A stretch of DNA of 64,000 nt from DUZB01 sp964407525. Its GTDB lineage: Bacteria > Desulfobacterota > DSM-4660 > Desulfatiglandales > Desulfatiglandaceae. Below, piece after piece: positions 34,581-43,096 of the stretch. The stretch lies in the NCBI GenBank assembly GCA_964407525.1, contig CAYOWC010000003.1:1-64000 (forward strand), written 5' to 3'. A model generated the notes under the pieces. That model was not told where the DNA came from and searched no databases. It saw only the letters and a program-made list of their open reading frames with translations. How positions within the stretch are numbered: the first letter of the stretch is position 1; each line of letters starts with the position of its first letter. The translations under genes were made by a program, and so were the position numbers.

Positions 34581-34644
34581 CTCACAGGTTTGTCAATAAA
34601 AAAGTAGTTGTGTCCTCCGGTTTTTTTTATTGACATCCTGTGAG
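34581..34644. promoter_or_regulatory. Large inverted repeat in the dsrN-dsrA divergent control region
   Basis: The left arm (34581-34603, starting CTCACAGGTTTGTCAATAAA) is repeated inverted at 34623-34644, ending ATTGACATCCTGTGAG. The arms match over about 21 positions apart from a one-base length difference between TTGACA and CCTGTGAG. Each arm contains TTGACA facing outward, one toward dsrA and one toward dsrN. This suits a dimeric regulator controlling both directions. The rest of the 364-nt gap holds the dsrA leader. Confidence 0.65.
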
Positions 34645-34659
34645 CCTTTTGATTATAAA
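34630..34659 (+). promoter_or_regulatory. Promoter of dsrABD
   Basis: TTGACA at 34630-34635, an 18-nt spacer and TATAAA at 34654-34659. The -35 box lies inside the right arm of the inverted repeat. Transcription would start near 34666, giving a leader of about 220 nt before dsrA, in which I see no defined riboswitch. Confidence 0.65.
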
Positions 34660-34889
34660 CCGAAGCTTAACTATCTGAAAAAGTAGCTAATTAAAATTTT
34701 CACAAGTGGTTGTTGAAACAGACTGCTTATGATTTCAGTAAATTGGCTAAGAAGTTGAAGCAAAACAACTTTTATGATTTTAAGATAGGTAGAATCATTT
34801 TGAAGAGGAGGTGACGGTAAAGGAGATTTTTTTTGAAGTATCCCTTTTGAAATGCAATTTTTTCATAACAGCTGAAGGAGGCACGTCTA

Positions 34890-36308
34890 ATGGCTTTTGA
34901 ACCAAACGAAGAACAAAAAATATTGAAATATGATGAGCTTCGAATCTATTCCGATGAAGAATTGAATAATTATACGGAAGAAGATCTCAAAGCATTCAAG
35001 TGTAAGCACGACACCCCGGACCTGGACGAGTTAGAAAAGGGTCCGTGGCCGAGTTTCGTGGCGGATGCAAAAAGAGAGGCTCTTCATCGAAAAAATCTCG
35101 GTCAAGATCGCATGATGATCGACGGTGAAGTGGTCGAAGATATGTTGGGACAGCTCCAGGTTTCTTTTGACGAAGGGGAGACCCACTGGAAACATGGCGG
35201 CATCGTTGGTGTTTTCGGATATGGCGGCGGCGTCATCGGTCGGTATTCAGACCTTCCGGACAAATTCCCTTCCATCGCCCATTTTCATACCATGCGTATC
35301 AACCAGCCGGCCAGCAAGTTTTACACCAGCGATTACCTGCGATGCATTTGCGACCTCTGGGAGTACAGGGGCAGCGGTATGATGAACCTGCACGGTTCTA
35401 CCGGCGATATGGTCTGCATTGGAACCACTACCGAGCAGTTGGAGCCCATCTTTTATGAATTGGGGCACGTGCTTCAGCAGGATCTGGGTGGATCCGGATC
35501 CAACCTCCGTACGCCATCCTGCTGTATCGGAAAAGCCCGTTGCGAATGGTCCTGTATTGATACCCAGGCCATGTGTTACGAATTGACCCATTTCTATCAG
35601 GACGAACTGCATCGGCCTGCATTCCCTTATAAATTCAAGTTTAAATTTGATGGATGTCCCAACGGCTGTGTGGCTTCCATTGCACGGTCCGATATGTCTT
35701 TCATCGGCACATGGAGAGACAATATCCGCATCGATCAGGAAGCAGTACAGGCCTACGTTGGCGGCGAAGTTGCTCCCAACGCCGGCGCTCATGCCGGAAA
35801 AGACTGGGGCCCATTTGATCTTGACAAAGAAGTTATCAATCTCTGTCCGACCAACTGTATGTGGATGGAAGACGGAAAACTGATGATCGATGACAAGGAA
35901 TGCACCCGTTGCATGCACTGCATCAACGTTATGCCGAGGGCTTTGAGGCCGGGAACGGAAACGGGCGTAAGTATCCTCTTTGGCGCGAAAGCACCTATCC
36001 TTGACGGCGCCCAGATGTCCGTGTTGACCATTCCTTTCATGGAATGTGAGGCTCCCTATGACAATATCAAGGCAGTTGTCGAAAAGATCTGGGATTGGTG
36101 GCCGGAAGAAGGGAAAAACCGTGAGCGTCTGGGAGAGCTTATCCAACGACAGGGTATTGCCAAATTGCTGCAGGTCCTGGAGATTCCGCCCATGCCGCAG
36201 ATGGTGAAGGAGCCGAGGAGTAACCCCTACATCTTCTGGAAAGAGGAAGATGTACCCGGTGGATGGGACCGAGATATCAACGAATACCGATCCAGACATG
36301 CAAGATAG
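34890..36308 (+). CDS. dsrA: Dissimilatory sulfite reductase alpha subunit
   Basis: 472 residues. Cys motifs for the siroheme-coupled 4Fe-4S cluster lie in SCCIGKARCEWSCIDTQAMC and FKFDGCPNGCVASIARSDMS. An inserted ferredoxin domain has CPTNCMWMEDGK and ECTRCMHCINVMPRA. HRPAFPYKFKFKFDGCPNGC is the conserved DsrA block. With DsrB it reduces sulfite in the cytoplasm in an alpha2beta2 complex. The N-terminal 80 residues, acidic and helical, make it somewhat longer than Desulfovibrio DsrA. GAAGGAGG precedes the ATG. Confidence 0.98.
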   Translation: MAFEPNEEQKILKYDELRIYSDEELNNYTEEDLKAFKCKHDTPDLDELEKGPWPSFVADAKREALHRKNLGQDRMMIDGEVVEDMLGQLQVSFDEGETHWKHGGIVGVFGYGGGVIGRYSDLPDKFPSIAHFHTMRINQPASKFYTSDYLRCICDLWEYRGSGMMNLHGSTGDMVCIGTTTEQLEPIFYELGHVLQQDLGGSGSNLRTPSCCIGKARCEWSCIDTQAMCYELTHFYQDELHRPAFPYKFKFKFDGCPNGCVASIARSDMSFIGTWRDNIRIDQEAVQAYVGGEVAPNAGAHAGKDWGPFDLDKEVINLCPTNCMWMEDGKLMIDDKECTRCMHCINVMPRALRPGTETGVSILFGAKAPILDGAQMSVLTIPFMECEAPYDNIKAVVEKIWDWWPEEGKNRERLGELIQRQGIAKLLQVLEIPPMPQMVKEPRSNPYIFWKEEDVPGGWDRDINEYRSRHAR

Positions 36309-36320
36309 GAGGCAATCATA

Positions 36321-37508
36321 ATGGCATTATCTACTGAAAGATTAGGACTCTATAATCCTAAAAAACCGATGGAAAACAGACTTACGGACCTCGGTCCCAG
36401 GCATTTCTGGCAGTATTTCCCTTCCGTTATTCAGAATAACTACGGAAAATGGCTGTATCATGATATCCTCGAGCCCGGTGTACTCGTCCATGTGGCCGAA
36501 AGCGGCGACAAGGTCTTCACCGTAAGATGCGGCGGTTGTCGATTCATGACCGTTGAAAATATCCGCGAAATCTGTGAAATCGCGGACAAGCATTGTGACG
36601 GGTTTGTACGTTTCACCACCCGAAACAATATTGAATTTATGACGGACGACCAGGGCAAGATGGAGGCGCTCAAGAAAGACCTCGATAGCCGCAAGCACGT
36701 AACCGGGAGTTATAAATTTCCCATCGGTGGAACCGGAGCCGGTGTTACCAATATTATCCATACCCAGGGCTATATCCATTGCCATACGCCGGCTACGGAT
36801 GCCTCCAGTATGGTAAAAGCGGTTATGGATGATCTTTTTGATCATTTCCAGGGCATGACTCTTCCGGCCCAGGTCAGGGTATCCATGGCCTGTTGTCTCA
36901 ACATGTGCGGCGCGGTGCACTGTTCCGATATCGCTCTTTTAGGTTATCACCGGAAACCACCCATCGTGGACCATGAAGTGCTTGATAAGGTCTGTGAGAT
37001 TCCTCTGGTAATCGCTGCCTGCCCGACGGCTGCTATTTCCCCTACCAAGACTGAGAGTGGCACCAAATCGGTGAAGATTAAGAACGAACGTTGCATGTTC
37101 TGTGGAAATTGCTACACCATGTGCATGGCGCTGCCCCTGTCCGATTATGAGGGCGACTGTGTGACGGTCATGGCTGGTGGAAAGGTCTCCAACAGGATCA
37201 GCCCACCTAAATTTTCCAAGGTGGTCATTCCGGCCCTGCCGAATAATTTCCCAAGATTTCCCGAGGTCTGTGAGTCTGTAAAGACGATCATTGATGCATA
37301 CGCCGCAGATGCCAATAAATATGAGCGGGTCGGCGACTGGGCCGAAAGGATCGGATGGGAAAAGTTTTTTGAAAAATGCGATCTTCCCTTTAGCGATCAC
37401 CTTATTGATGATTACCGTCTGCAGTATGATACCTACAGAACCAGCACACAATTTAAGTATACGGATGCGTCCTGGGCGGTATCAAAAGCAATAGGCGGCA
37501 TTAAATAG
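36321..37508 (+). CDS. dsrB: Dissimilatory sulfite reductase beta subunit
   Basis: 395 residues. Cluster cysteines occur in [19 protein letters not shown] and [13 protein letters not shown]; a ferredoxin insert has [12 protein letters not shown]. The N-terminal [20 protein letters not shown] and [19 protein letters not shown] are DsrB signatures. In characterised enzymes the functional siroheme lies in DsrB. It begins 12 nt after dsrA with AGGAGG. Sequence shows the reductive-type operon (dsrABD), matching sulfate reduction rather than sulfur oxidation. Confidence 0.98.
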   Translation: MALSTERLGLYNPKKPMENRLTDLGPRHFWQYFPSVIQNNYGKWLYHDILEPGVLVHVAESGDKVFTVRCGGCRFMTVENIREICEIADKHCDGFVRFTTRNNIEFMTDDQGKMEALKKDLDSRKHVTGSYKFPIGGTGAGVTNIIHTQGYIHCHTPATDASSMVKAVMDDLFDHFQGMTLPAQVRVSMACCLNMCGAVHCSDIALLGYHRKPPIVDHEVLDKVCEIPLVIAACPTAAISPTKTESGTKSVKIKNERCMFCGNCYTMCMALPLSDYEGDCVTVMAGGKVSNRISPPKFSKVVIPALPNNFPRFPEVCESVKTIIDAYAADANKYERVGDWAERIGWEKFFEKCDLPFSDHLIDDYRLQYDTYRTSTQFKYTDASWAVSKAIGGIK

Positions 37509-37603
37509 GAAACGACGAATGGTTTTTGGGCCGGGAAGGCTGTTTCCAATTTGCTGGAAAAGGTCCTTCCTGGACCAAAACCTATAGATTAAGGAGCAAA
37601 ACC

Positions 37604-37834
37604 GTGGAAGATTTCAAAGAAACAATTCTTGCATTTGCGGAGAAAAGTAAAAAGTCAAAATTCTATTTCAACGATATTCAGAAAGCCGTTCAGAAAGTCT
37701 ATCCTGAAGCCAAAGCCAGGATGATCAAGAAGGCCGCTACCGCGTTGATTAACGAAGAAAAACTGATCTATTTTTCTACCGGCAGCAGTACGATGTACGG
37801 ACTTAAAGGAAGAGGCCAGACTGAGGATCATTAG
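37604..37834 (+). CDS. dsrD: DsrD, winged-helix activator of DsrAB
   Basis: 76 residues: VEDFKETILAFAEKSKKSKF start, FNDIQKAVQKVYPEAKARM and LIYFSTGSSTMYGLKGRG wing. The GTG at 37604 is chosen because AAGGAG lies 7 nt upstream and DsrD homologues begin there. DsrD is confined to reductive dsr systems and has been reported to raise DsrAB activity rather than bind DNA. The 95-nt gap after dsrB contains GGTCC-TTCCT-GGACC and other pairing segments, which may tune its translation. Confidence 0.95.
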   Translation: MEDFKETILAFAEKSKKSKFYFNDIQKAVQKVYPEAKARMIKKAATALINEEKLIYFSTGSSTMYGLKGRGQTEDH

Positions 37835-37959
37835 ACATTTTCAGGAGATATTGATGGCCCCGTAAAATGTCCCCAAAGCTGTCAGCCTTGTGTGTTTGTT
37901 GAGGTTGGCCGTGATGGGGGGCAGAAATGTTTATTCTGGTTTCGCGGATTTGCGGAAAT

Positions 37960-37987
37960 GCCGGAAATGAATGGTTTCCGGCTTTTT
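37960..37987 (+). terminator. Rho-independent terminator of dsrABD
   Basis: GCCGGAAA (37960-37967) and TTTCCGGC (37975-37982) form a perfect stem with a 7-nt loop, followed by TTTTT. It lies 125 nt after dsrD and ends the dsrABD transcript. Confidence 0.85.
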
Positions 37988-38088
37988 GCGGGTTTGTCAA
38001 TATCGAATGGAAAACCTGAATAGATGGCATGGAGGTCGCTGTCCGCGAAGGATTGTGGCCTCTTTGCATTCTGAAAAAGAGGACTATT

Positions 38089-38709
38089 ATGAAGACCCCT
38101 AAAGGTTCGGAGGAGTTTATTTTCGAACAGAAAAGAATTCGGGATGAAGAAAACGAATGCGCCAATACCAAATATAACCTTGGTGTCTCTCTTATGGAGA
38201 GTGGAAAATTTGATGAGGCGATTGAGGCCTTTAAAGACGCCACCGAGAACAGTGCTAGAATGTTTGAAGCGTATGTCAATCTCGGCTATATCTATTTCAA
38301 AATGGGCGATCTTGAGATGGTTGTGGATGCCAATAACAAAGCCGTACAGATAGAGCCCAGGTATGCGAGGGGGTATGCAAATCTTGGGTTTGCCTATCTT
38401 CAGATGATGAAAACCGAAGAGGCGATTGAAGCCTTGGAAAAAGCGATTGAACTGAATCCCGATATTGCACAGGCCTGGAGCAATCTGACAAATGCCTATC
38501 TCCAGAATGATAACGTGGGAAAAGCCATAGAGACCGGGGTGAAAATGGTAGAGGTGGCGCCGGAATTTGCGTTGGGGCATAATAACCTTGCCTCCGCCTA
38601 TTATAACAACGAGGAATATCAGAAGGCCATAGAGCATCTGGATAAGGCCATTTCTCTCGGATTCGAGCCCCACCCTGAATTCTCAAATGTATTGGAGCCT
38701 TACCGTTAA
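38089..38709 (+). CDS. TPR-repeat protein downstream of dsrABD
   Basis: 206 residues with about four tetratricopeptide units, for example NTKYNLGVSLMESGKFDEAI, AYVNLGYIYFKMGDLEMVV and ARGYANLGFAYLQMMKTEEA. There is no signal peptide, so it is cytoplasmic. AGAGGA precedes the ATG at 38089; an upstream in-frame ATG lacks a ribosome site. It is separated from the YkgJ-type gene by one base, so the two are co-translated. It probably mediates protein contacts; the partner is unknown. I have no evidence beyond position for a link to DsrAB. Confidence 0.8.
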   Translation: MKTPKGSEEFIFEQKRIRDEENECANTKYNLGVSLMESGKFDEAIEAFKDATENSARMFEAYVNLGYIYFKMGDLEMVVDANNKAVQIEPRYARGYANLGFAYLQMMKTEEAIEALEKAIELNPDIAQAWSNLTNAYLQNDNVGKAIETGVKMVEVAPEFALGHNNLASAYYNNEEYQKAIEHLDKAISLGFEPHPEFSNVLEPYR

Positions 38710-38710
38710 A

Positions 38711-39373
38711 ATGGACTACAGCTATCTTTTTGAGCCATACGATGAACTTGTTGTGAAGGCAGATGATGCTTTTGACAGGATGACCGGTGAATTTCCCGCA
38801 CCCATGAAATGTAAACGTCAGTGCTCCGACTGTTGCCATGCCGTTTTTGGCCTTTTTCTGATAGAAGCAGTTTTCCTGAAGCGCGATTTTGATAAACTTG
38901 GAGAAGAGGAAAAGGAAGGTGCCTTTCTGAGAGGGATTGAGGCGGATAAGGAGCTTGAGAAACTTGAAAGGACTCTCAAAGAGTTTGAAAATGATCCGCA
39001 GATGAGTTCCTATTCTCTGGCGAGAGCGAGAGTCAGGTGTCCGCTTCTTAACGAAAATGATGACTGCATCTTATATCCTTACCGCCCGATTACGTGCAGG
39101 GTGTACGGGATCCCCACCATGATCCATGGTGTCCCGCGCGTTTGCGGAAAGTCCGGTTTTGAGAAAGAGCAGCCTTATCCTATTTTTAACCTGGATGCCA
39201 TGCATGGAGGGCTATATAAGTTGTCCAAAGAACTGGTGAAAGGCTCAGGGGTAGAGGATGGTCTGCAGGCGTCTCTCCTTTTTTCCATTTCAAAGATTAT
39301 CAGGACCCCTGTGGAGGAGCTTATAGCGAAACCTCCTGTAATGTCTGATGAAGCAGAGTCAGGTGGGTCTTGA
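38711..39373 (+). CDS. YkgJ-family cysteine-cluster (putative Zn/Fe-S) protein
   Basis: 220 residues. The paired motifs are CKRQCSDCCHAVFGLFLIEA near the N-terminus and CPLLNENDDCILYPYRPITC with RVYG, the eight-Cys pattern of YkgJ/Flig-binding zinc-or-iron-chelating proteins. A helical segment separates them. The start at 38711 is one base after the TPR gene. The last 53 nt overlap the 3' end of the opposite-strand gene. The function of this family is unknown; metal binding is the accepted inference. A second member lies at 60058-60780. Confidence 0.8.
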   Translation: MDYSYLFEPYDELVVKADDAFDRMTGEFPAPMKCKRQCSDCCHAVFGLFLIEAVFLKRDFDKLGEEEKEGAFLRGIEADKELEKLERTLKEFENDPQMSSYSLARARVRCPLLNENDDCILYPYRPITCRVYGIPTMIHGVPRVCGKSGFEKEQPYPIFNLDAMHGGLYKLSKELVKGSGVEDGLQASLLFSISKIIRTPVEELIAKPPVMSDEAESGGS

Positions 39374-40472
39374 GATTTATTCGAATTGCTTCTAAATCCT
39401 CCGGGTCCTCCTTCAGGTAAAGAATAAGCAGAGAATCGAAAAGCTTTTTCAGTTCGTCAAGGTCAAAGGATTTAAGAAGGGACTGGAGGTTCTCAGCGTA
39501 GTCTACGGGAACCCTGTTGGTCTTGGCCATGCTGTTGAGGGCATCGAAAAATCCGGCTGTTATAGCGACTACTGAGAAATCATCTGCCCAGTATATCTCC
39601 CCCACCCCGTCCAGCCTGTCCAGGCGAATTCTGATCGTCAGATTCATGAAAAAGTAGATTATGGCGATGACAGGATTTACTGTTTCTGTTGAAAAAACCC
39701 CCATGAAAGATTCATATTTTCTTGCAGTCGTGAGTTTTACGTCTACCACGTTATTTGCGATCTTAACGATGAAGTCACCCGCTGCATGATGCCAGGGATA
39801 AATCTGCCGGGTTGTTGCGGGCTCATAATAAAGAGTCAATATCCGTGAAATTTGTTTGAGTATGGAGAAGGATTGTTCCTGGGACGCAAATCGGTTTCCA
39901 TGGAGTGAATCCCATATGCAGATCTTATGCGTTCCGTCGTCCGAGTCCCTTGCAAAATGCCATTCATGATAGTCTTCGAACCATTCGGACAGTATCATGG
40001 ACAGGGTTTCCTTCGAATTCCCGGAATTGCAGTGTACTTCCCCTGAAAAATAGGGCCTGGGTAGATAGGGGAGTTGGAGATGACGATACAGCAGATTAAG
40101 CACATCGAACTCGTGGTTCAGCCATTCTTTCCCTTTCTTGGAGATGGCGGTACTTACAGAAAATTTTACCGGTGATCCTTGCGATAAAATCTCCACGCTG
40201 ATCAGGTGGTACAACACGCCGTGCTTCTCGCTGCGGATTCTTACCTTTCTGATATCTTCAGAACGGATTGGCAGATCAAAATTTTTCTTGAGAACATTTT
40301 CCAAGGGCTTGCCCTGATCTTTGAAAATAAAGGCTTTGACCGCATCAAAATAGTCTTTCAGGGTCAGGGACGGATGGTTTTGGTTTGGGGTGATTTTGAA
40401 GGGAAGGGCAAGTTCAGCCTGTCCAACGGGAAGATCCCCTTCAGATGTGGAGAACAGATATTCTACAAGCAT
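39321..40472 (-). CDS. Uncharacterised protein, distant kinase-like features
   Basis: 383 residues; I do not recognise the family. Central residues read FEDYHEWHFARDSDDGTHKI, IYPWHHAAGDFIVKI and VVDVKLTTARKYESF. The HAAGDFIV segment recalls the catalytic loop of aminoglycoside-phosphotransferase-like kinases, but the rest is not typical, so this is weak. No signal peptide. It ends a four-gene minus-strand operon (FmdB, 97-residue protein, HEAT protein, this gene; gaps -4, -8 and 23 nt). Its stop overlaps the convergent YkgJ gene by 53 nt. Confidence 0.65.
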   Translation of the reverse strand: MLVEYLFSTSEGDLPVGQAELALPFKITPNQNHPSLTLKDYFDAVKAFIFKDQGKPLENVLKKNFDLPIRSEDIRKVRIRSEKHGVLYHLISVEILSQGSPVKFSVSTAISKKGKEWLNHEFDVLNLLYRHLQLPYLPRPYFSGEVHCNSGNSKETLSMILSEWFEDYHEWHFARDSDDGTHKICIWDSLHGNRFASQEQSFSILKQISRILTLYYEPATTRQIYPWHHAAGDFIVKIANNVVDVKLTTARKYESFMGVFSTETVNPVIAIIYFFMNLTIRIRLDRLDGVGEIYWADDFSVVAITAGFFDALNSMAKTNRVPVDYAENLQSLLKSFDLDELKKLFDSLLILYLKEDPEDLEAIRINLKTHLTLLHQTLQEVSL

Positions 40473-40495
40473 GATGGTCTTATAAGGGATATGGG

Positions 40496-41605
40496 TTACT
40501 TCTTTTCCATGAATGTTTTTAAAGCGTTCGATGCAATCTCAGCTACGGATATTTTTTCCATCTGCCCATTTTCGTATAATTCTATTTCATGGGGTTCATC
40601 CAGCAGTTTCGCGATATCTTGCTTTGCTTCATAGGCGCCGAGATTGCATAGGAGCAAGGCTGTGTATCCACGCACCTGGGGATCGGGGTCTTCGAGGAAA
40701 GAGAAGAAATGAAAGGTATGTTTCCGGAGAATTTCAGGACTTGATTCTGCAATTCTTCCAAGGGCTTCCAGAACCTGTGCCCTTCTGGAATCATCCCCTA
40801 AGAACTGGTAGAGCTGGGGAGTGTACCCACCGAAAAGATCAGGCCTGTGGGCGATAATTTGTCCAATGCTTTCAAGTGCCCCCATGGGATATGCTGCGGT
40901 GTCCGTGAGTGAATAAAACAGGCCCTGAAGAAGCTTGGAAATAACCCCCGGATCTTTTTTCCCAACGACGGCGCATGCCCGGCCCAGGATTTCTGCTGCC
41001 CTGTTTTTGGCCTGGGGGTCTCCTGAATAGATGAGGCGCTGGAGATATCGGATTATCTTCTTATCCTGCCTTGCAGCGTCCAGAATGGGCTCAAGTTGAT
41101 ACTCCTTGACCAGCTGCTCCACCTGCTTTTTTGTCAAGGTCTTTTGCCGTTTTTGCCTCGGTGAGGATGCAGAGGAAGTGTCCTGGGCCTCTTTCAGCCT
41201 TTGTTTTACGCCATCGGAGGTTACTTCCTGAATATCTTTATGCATTCTAATGAAGTAGAGTGCTCCTCCTATCCTTCTGCCCTCAAAGGTGCCACTTGGA
41301 ATAATAAGGTGGCTCTGGAGATCATAGTTCTCCACAATCTCAGTGAGGTAGTCTTCTTCCGGCAGCAATCCCCACGCCAGATCCCAATCCATATTGCTTG
41401 CGAAAACCAACGCCTCGATCATGGCGGAACCCAGATTATGACCCGTTTCATCACAGGCGTAAACTGCCCCGCACGGGCATGCCCCGATCGGCATTTCGCT
41501 GGGCCTTCTTGTGGTCAATTCTTTGGGTCTTTCAAGAAGCTGCCCACAGAACGGGCAAGTCGCTTTCTTTACCGGATCTTTTCCGAAAAATTTGCTTTCA
41601 AACAT
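40496..41605 (-). CDS. HEAT/PBS-lyase-repeat protein with N-terminal Cys-rich domain
   Basis: 369 residues. The N-terminus has a zinc-type motif (ATCPFCGQLLERP, then IGACPCGAVYACDETGHNLG). Following a basic linker (RQKRQKTLTKKQVEQLV), residues 180-365 contain HEAT-like repeats (RAAEILGRACAVVGKKDPGV, RRAQVLEALGRIAES, VRGYTALLLCNLGAYEAKQD). Such proteins scaffold metalloenzyme complexes. It overlaps the 97-residue gene by 8 nt. From memory, comparable proteins occur in other sulfate reducers, but I cannot confirm conservation here. Confidence 0.75.
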   Translation of the reverse strand: MFESKFFGKDPVKKATCPFCGQLLERPKELTTRRPSEMPIGACPCGAVYACDETGHNLGSAMIEALVFASNMDWDLAWGLLPEEDYLTEIVENYDLQSHLIIPSGTFEGRRIGGALYFIRMHKDIQEVTSDGVKQRLKEAQDTSSASSPRQKRQKTLTKKQVEQLVKEYQLEPILDAARQDKKIIRYLQRLIYSGDPQAKNRAAEILGRACAVVGKKDPGVISKLLQGLFYSLTDTAAYPMGALESIGQIIAHRPDLFGGYTPQLYQFLGDDSRRAQVLEALGRIAESSPEILRKHTFHFFSFLEDPDPQVRGYTALLLCNLGAYEAKQDIAKLLDEPHEIELYENGQMEKISVAEIASNALKTFMEKK

Positions 41606-41891
41606 TGTCGTCTATTTTTTGTATGAGCGGTTGTGCCGGCAGGGGAATGGTTCGAGAAGTCTCATCGTATTCAAAATCAACAATTTCAAACCCCGACCGG
41701 TTGGTTTTGAATTCTACGACCCAGTTCCTGTATTCTTTTCCGGCGAACGCGCAGTTTAAGTTACCGATTCTTGCATCCATTCTCATGAGCCGAGGGACCA
41801 CATCTTCATCAAAGACCTGTAGAATATGCATTCTATCGTCTTCGGCGAGGTGGTATTTAGAGCCCATAGTCGAGGAAGATGGATGGCTCAT
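41598..41891 (-). CDS. Small uncharacterised protein in the dsr-flanking operon
   Basis: 97 residues from MSHPSSSTMGSKYHLAEDDR with YRNWVVEFKTNRSGFEIVDF and a C-terminal PLPAQPLIQKIDD. It is probably a small mixed alpha/beta protein; no family is recognised. The ATG at 41891 overlaps the FmdB stop (ATGA), and its own stop overlaps the next start by 8 nt. This tight coupling supports a real gene. Confidence 0.65.
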   Translation of the reverse strand: MSHPSSSTMGSKYHLAEDDRMHILQVFDEDVVPRLMRMDARIGNLNCAFAGKEYRNWVVEFKTNRSGFEIVDFEYDETSRTIPLPAQPLIQKIDDNV

Positions 41892-42133
41892 TTTGTGTGA
41901 CCGGGAAGCTCGATGGACATGCATTGATTACCCGATCCACACGATTTGGTTGCGATTTTTGGTTGTTTTCCCCCGGCCCCCACGCTCATGGAGTAATTGG
42001 TCTCGCTGAGTACCCTCTCCACGGTTTGCGAATTGCATTTCGGGCAGGACAGGTCAACTGTTTCTTCAGAATTCATAAAAAGTTTTTCAAATGGTTGCCC
42101 ACACTCCACACATCGAAATTCATATATTGGCAT
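41888..42133 (-). CDS. FmdB-family zinc-ribbon protein
   Basis: 81 residues: MPIYEFRCVECGQPFEKLFM, then LSCPKCNSQTVERVLSE, a Gly/Ser linker and a C-terminal ATKSCGSGNQC motif. The N-terminal zinc ribbon defines the FmdB family. Compared with the copy at 13557-13802, the second CxxC is preserved but the tail has fewer cysteines. It is the first gene of the four-gene minus-strand operon and is divergent from the ATP-grasp gene (87 nt apart). Confidence 0.85.
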   Translation of the reverse strand: MPIYEFRCVECGQPFEKLFMNSEETVDLSCPKCNSQTVERVLSETNYSMSVGAGGKQPKIATKSCGSGNQCMSIELPGHTK

Positions 42134-42220
42134 TGTTTTTCACCCCCCAAATAAATATAATGGCGAATATAGTCACGTAAGCGAGCAAAGTCAAACCTCA
42201 TAGGTAACATCGAATTAATT

Positions 42221-43078
42221 ATGATCCTGTCATTTCATCCTTGTATCGATGCCGATTTCCAGATTATTCTTGGCGACAGACATCTTAATGTCAAAGACCT
42301 TAAAATGATTTCCTCTGCAGATGCTGTCATTCTGCATCAGGGGATGGTCGGCCCCATTTTTGAAGCCTGCTGTAGCGCAGGTGTTAAGACTTTTCCCGAT
42401 TATAAAATGCGCTTCAAATATCCCGGGAAGATGGGGCAAAGCAGGCTTTTCGGGGATTTTGATCTTCCTCATCCGAAGACCTCTTGCTTGGAAACGGTTG
42501 CAGCGTACTTACAGGGCAATCCGGAAATAGACGTGCTTCTTCAACAAGGCCCTTTTGTTATGAAAGCCAATATGAGCCATGAGGGGGAAGGGGTGTTTCT
42601 GGTGAAGGACGAGGATTCATTTCATGAAGCGTTACGCCGGTTTACCCTCAAAGAACGGGCTGGAGTAAAAGGATTTGTTGTCCAGAAATTCATTCCCTGT
42701 GGAGGAAATGTCCTCCGTTCGGTCATCATGGGGAAAGACATCATTTCGTACTGGAAACGGCCGGGCAGTCAAGGGCAGCAAATTACAACCATAAGCAAGG
42801 GCGCTTTGATTGACAAAGCCTGGCAACCCGGGCTTCTCAAAATGGGGGAAAAATGTGGCCGTTTTTTGATGGAAAAAACAGGAATCAATCTTGCCGCCGT
42901 TGACTTTTTGATTCCTTCGTCAGGCAGAGATCGCTCGCCCCTTTTTTTAGAGATCAATTATTATTTCGGGAGAAAGGGCCTTGGAGGTATGGAGAATTAT
43001 TACCGCCTTCTTTTTCAGGCGGTCCAGGAATGGCTGATGGATTTGAATCTGGACCCTGATTCGGTGGAGCTCGTGTGA
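42221..43078 (+). CDS. RimK-like ATP-grasp ligase of unknown substrate
   Basis: 285 residues. ATP-grasp elements are visible: PFVMKANMSHEGEGVFLVKD (nucleotide/Gly-rich loop), GFVVQKFIPCGGNVLRSVIM (central strand with Glu/Gln contacts) and AAVDFLIPSSGRD with PLFLEINYYFGRKGLG supplying the metal-binding Glu-Ile-Asn. The N-terminal domain is short and atypical. Family members form amide or peptide-like bonds with ATP. The substrate is unknown. Proximity to dsr and a siroheme amidase makes a cofactor or peptide modification role worth testing, but that is inference. Confidence 0.75.
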   Translation: MILSFHPCIDADFQIILGDRHLNVKDLKMISSADAVILHQGMVGPIFEACCSAGVKTFPDYKMRFKYPGKMGQSRLFGDFDLPHPKTSCLETVAAYLQGNPEIDVLLQQGPFVMKANMSHEGEGVFLVKDEDSFHEALRRFTLKERAGVKGFVVQKFIPCGGNVLRSVIMGKDIISYWKRPGSQGQQITTISKGALIDKAWQPGLLKMGEKCGRFLMEKTGINLAAVDFLIPSSGRDRSPLFLEINYYFGRKGLGGMENYYRLLFQAVQEWLMDLNLDPDSVELV

Positions 43079-43096
43079 AACGGAAAGCGAATATCC

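Noticed and set aside
35247..36299. 350-codon open frame antisense to dsrA
   Set aside because: dsrA is unmistakable on the plus strand, and the opposite frame has no recognisable domain or ribosome site; it is a shadow of dsrA codon use.
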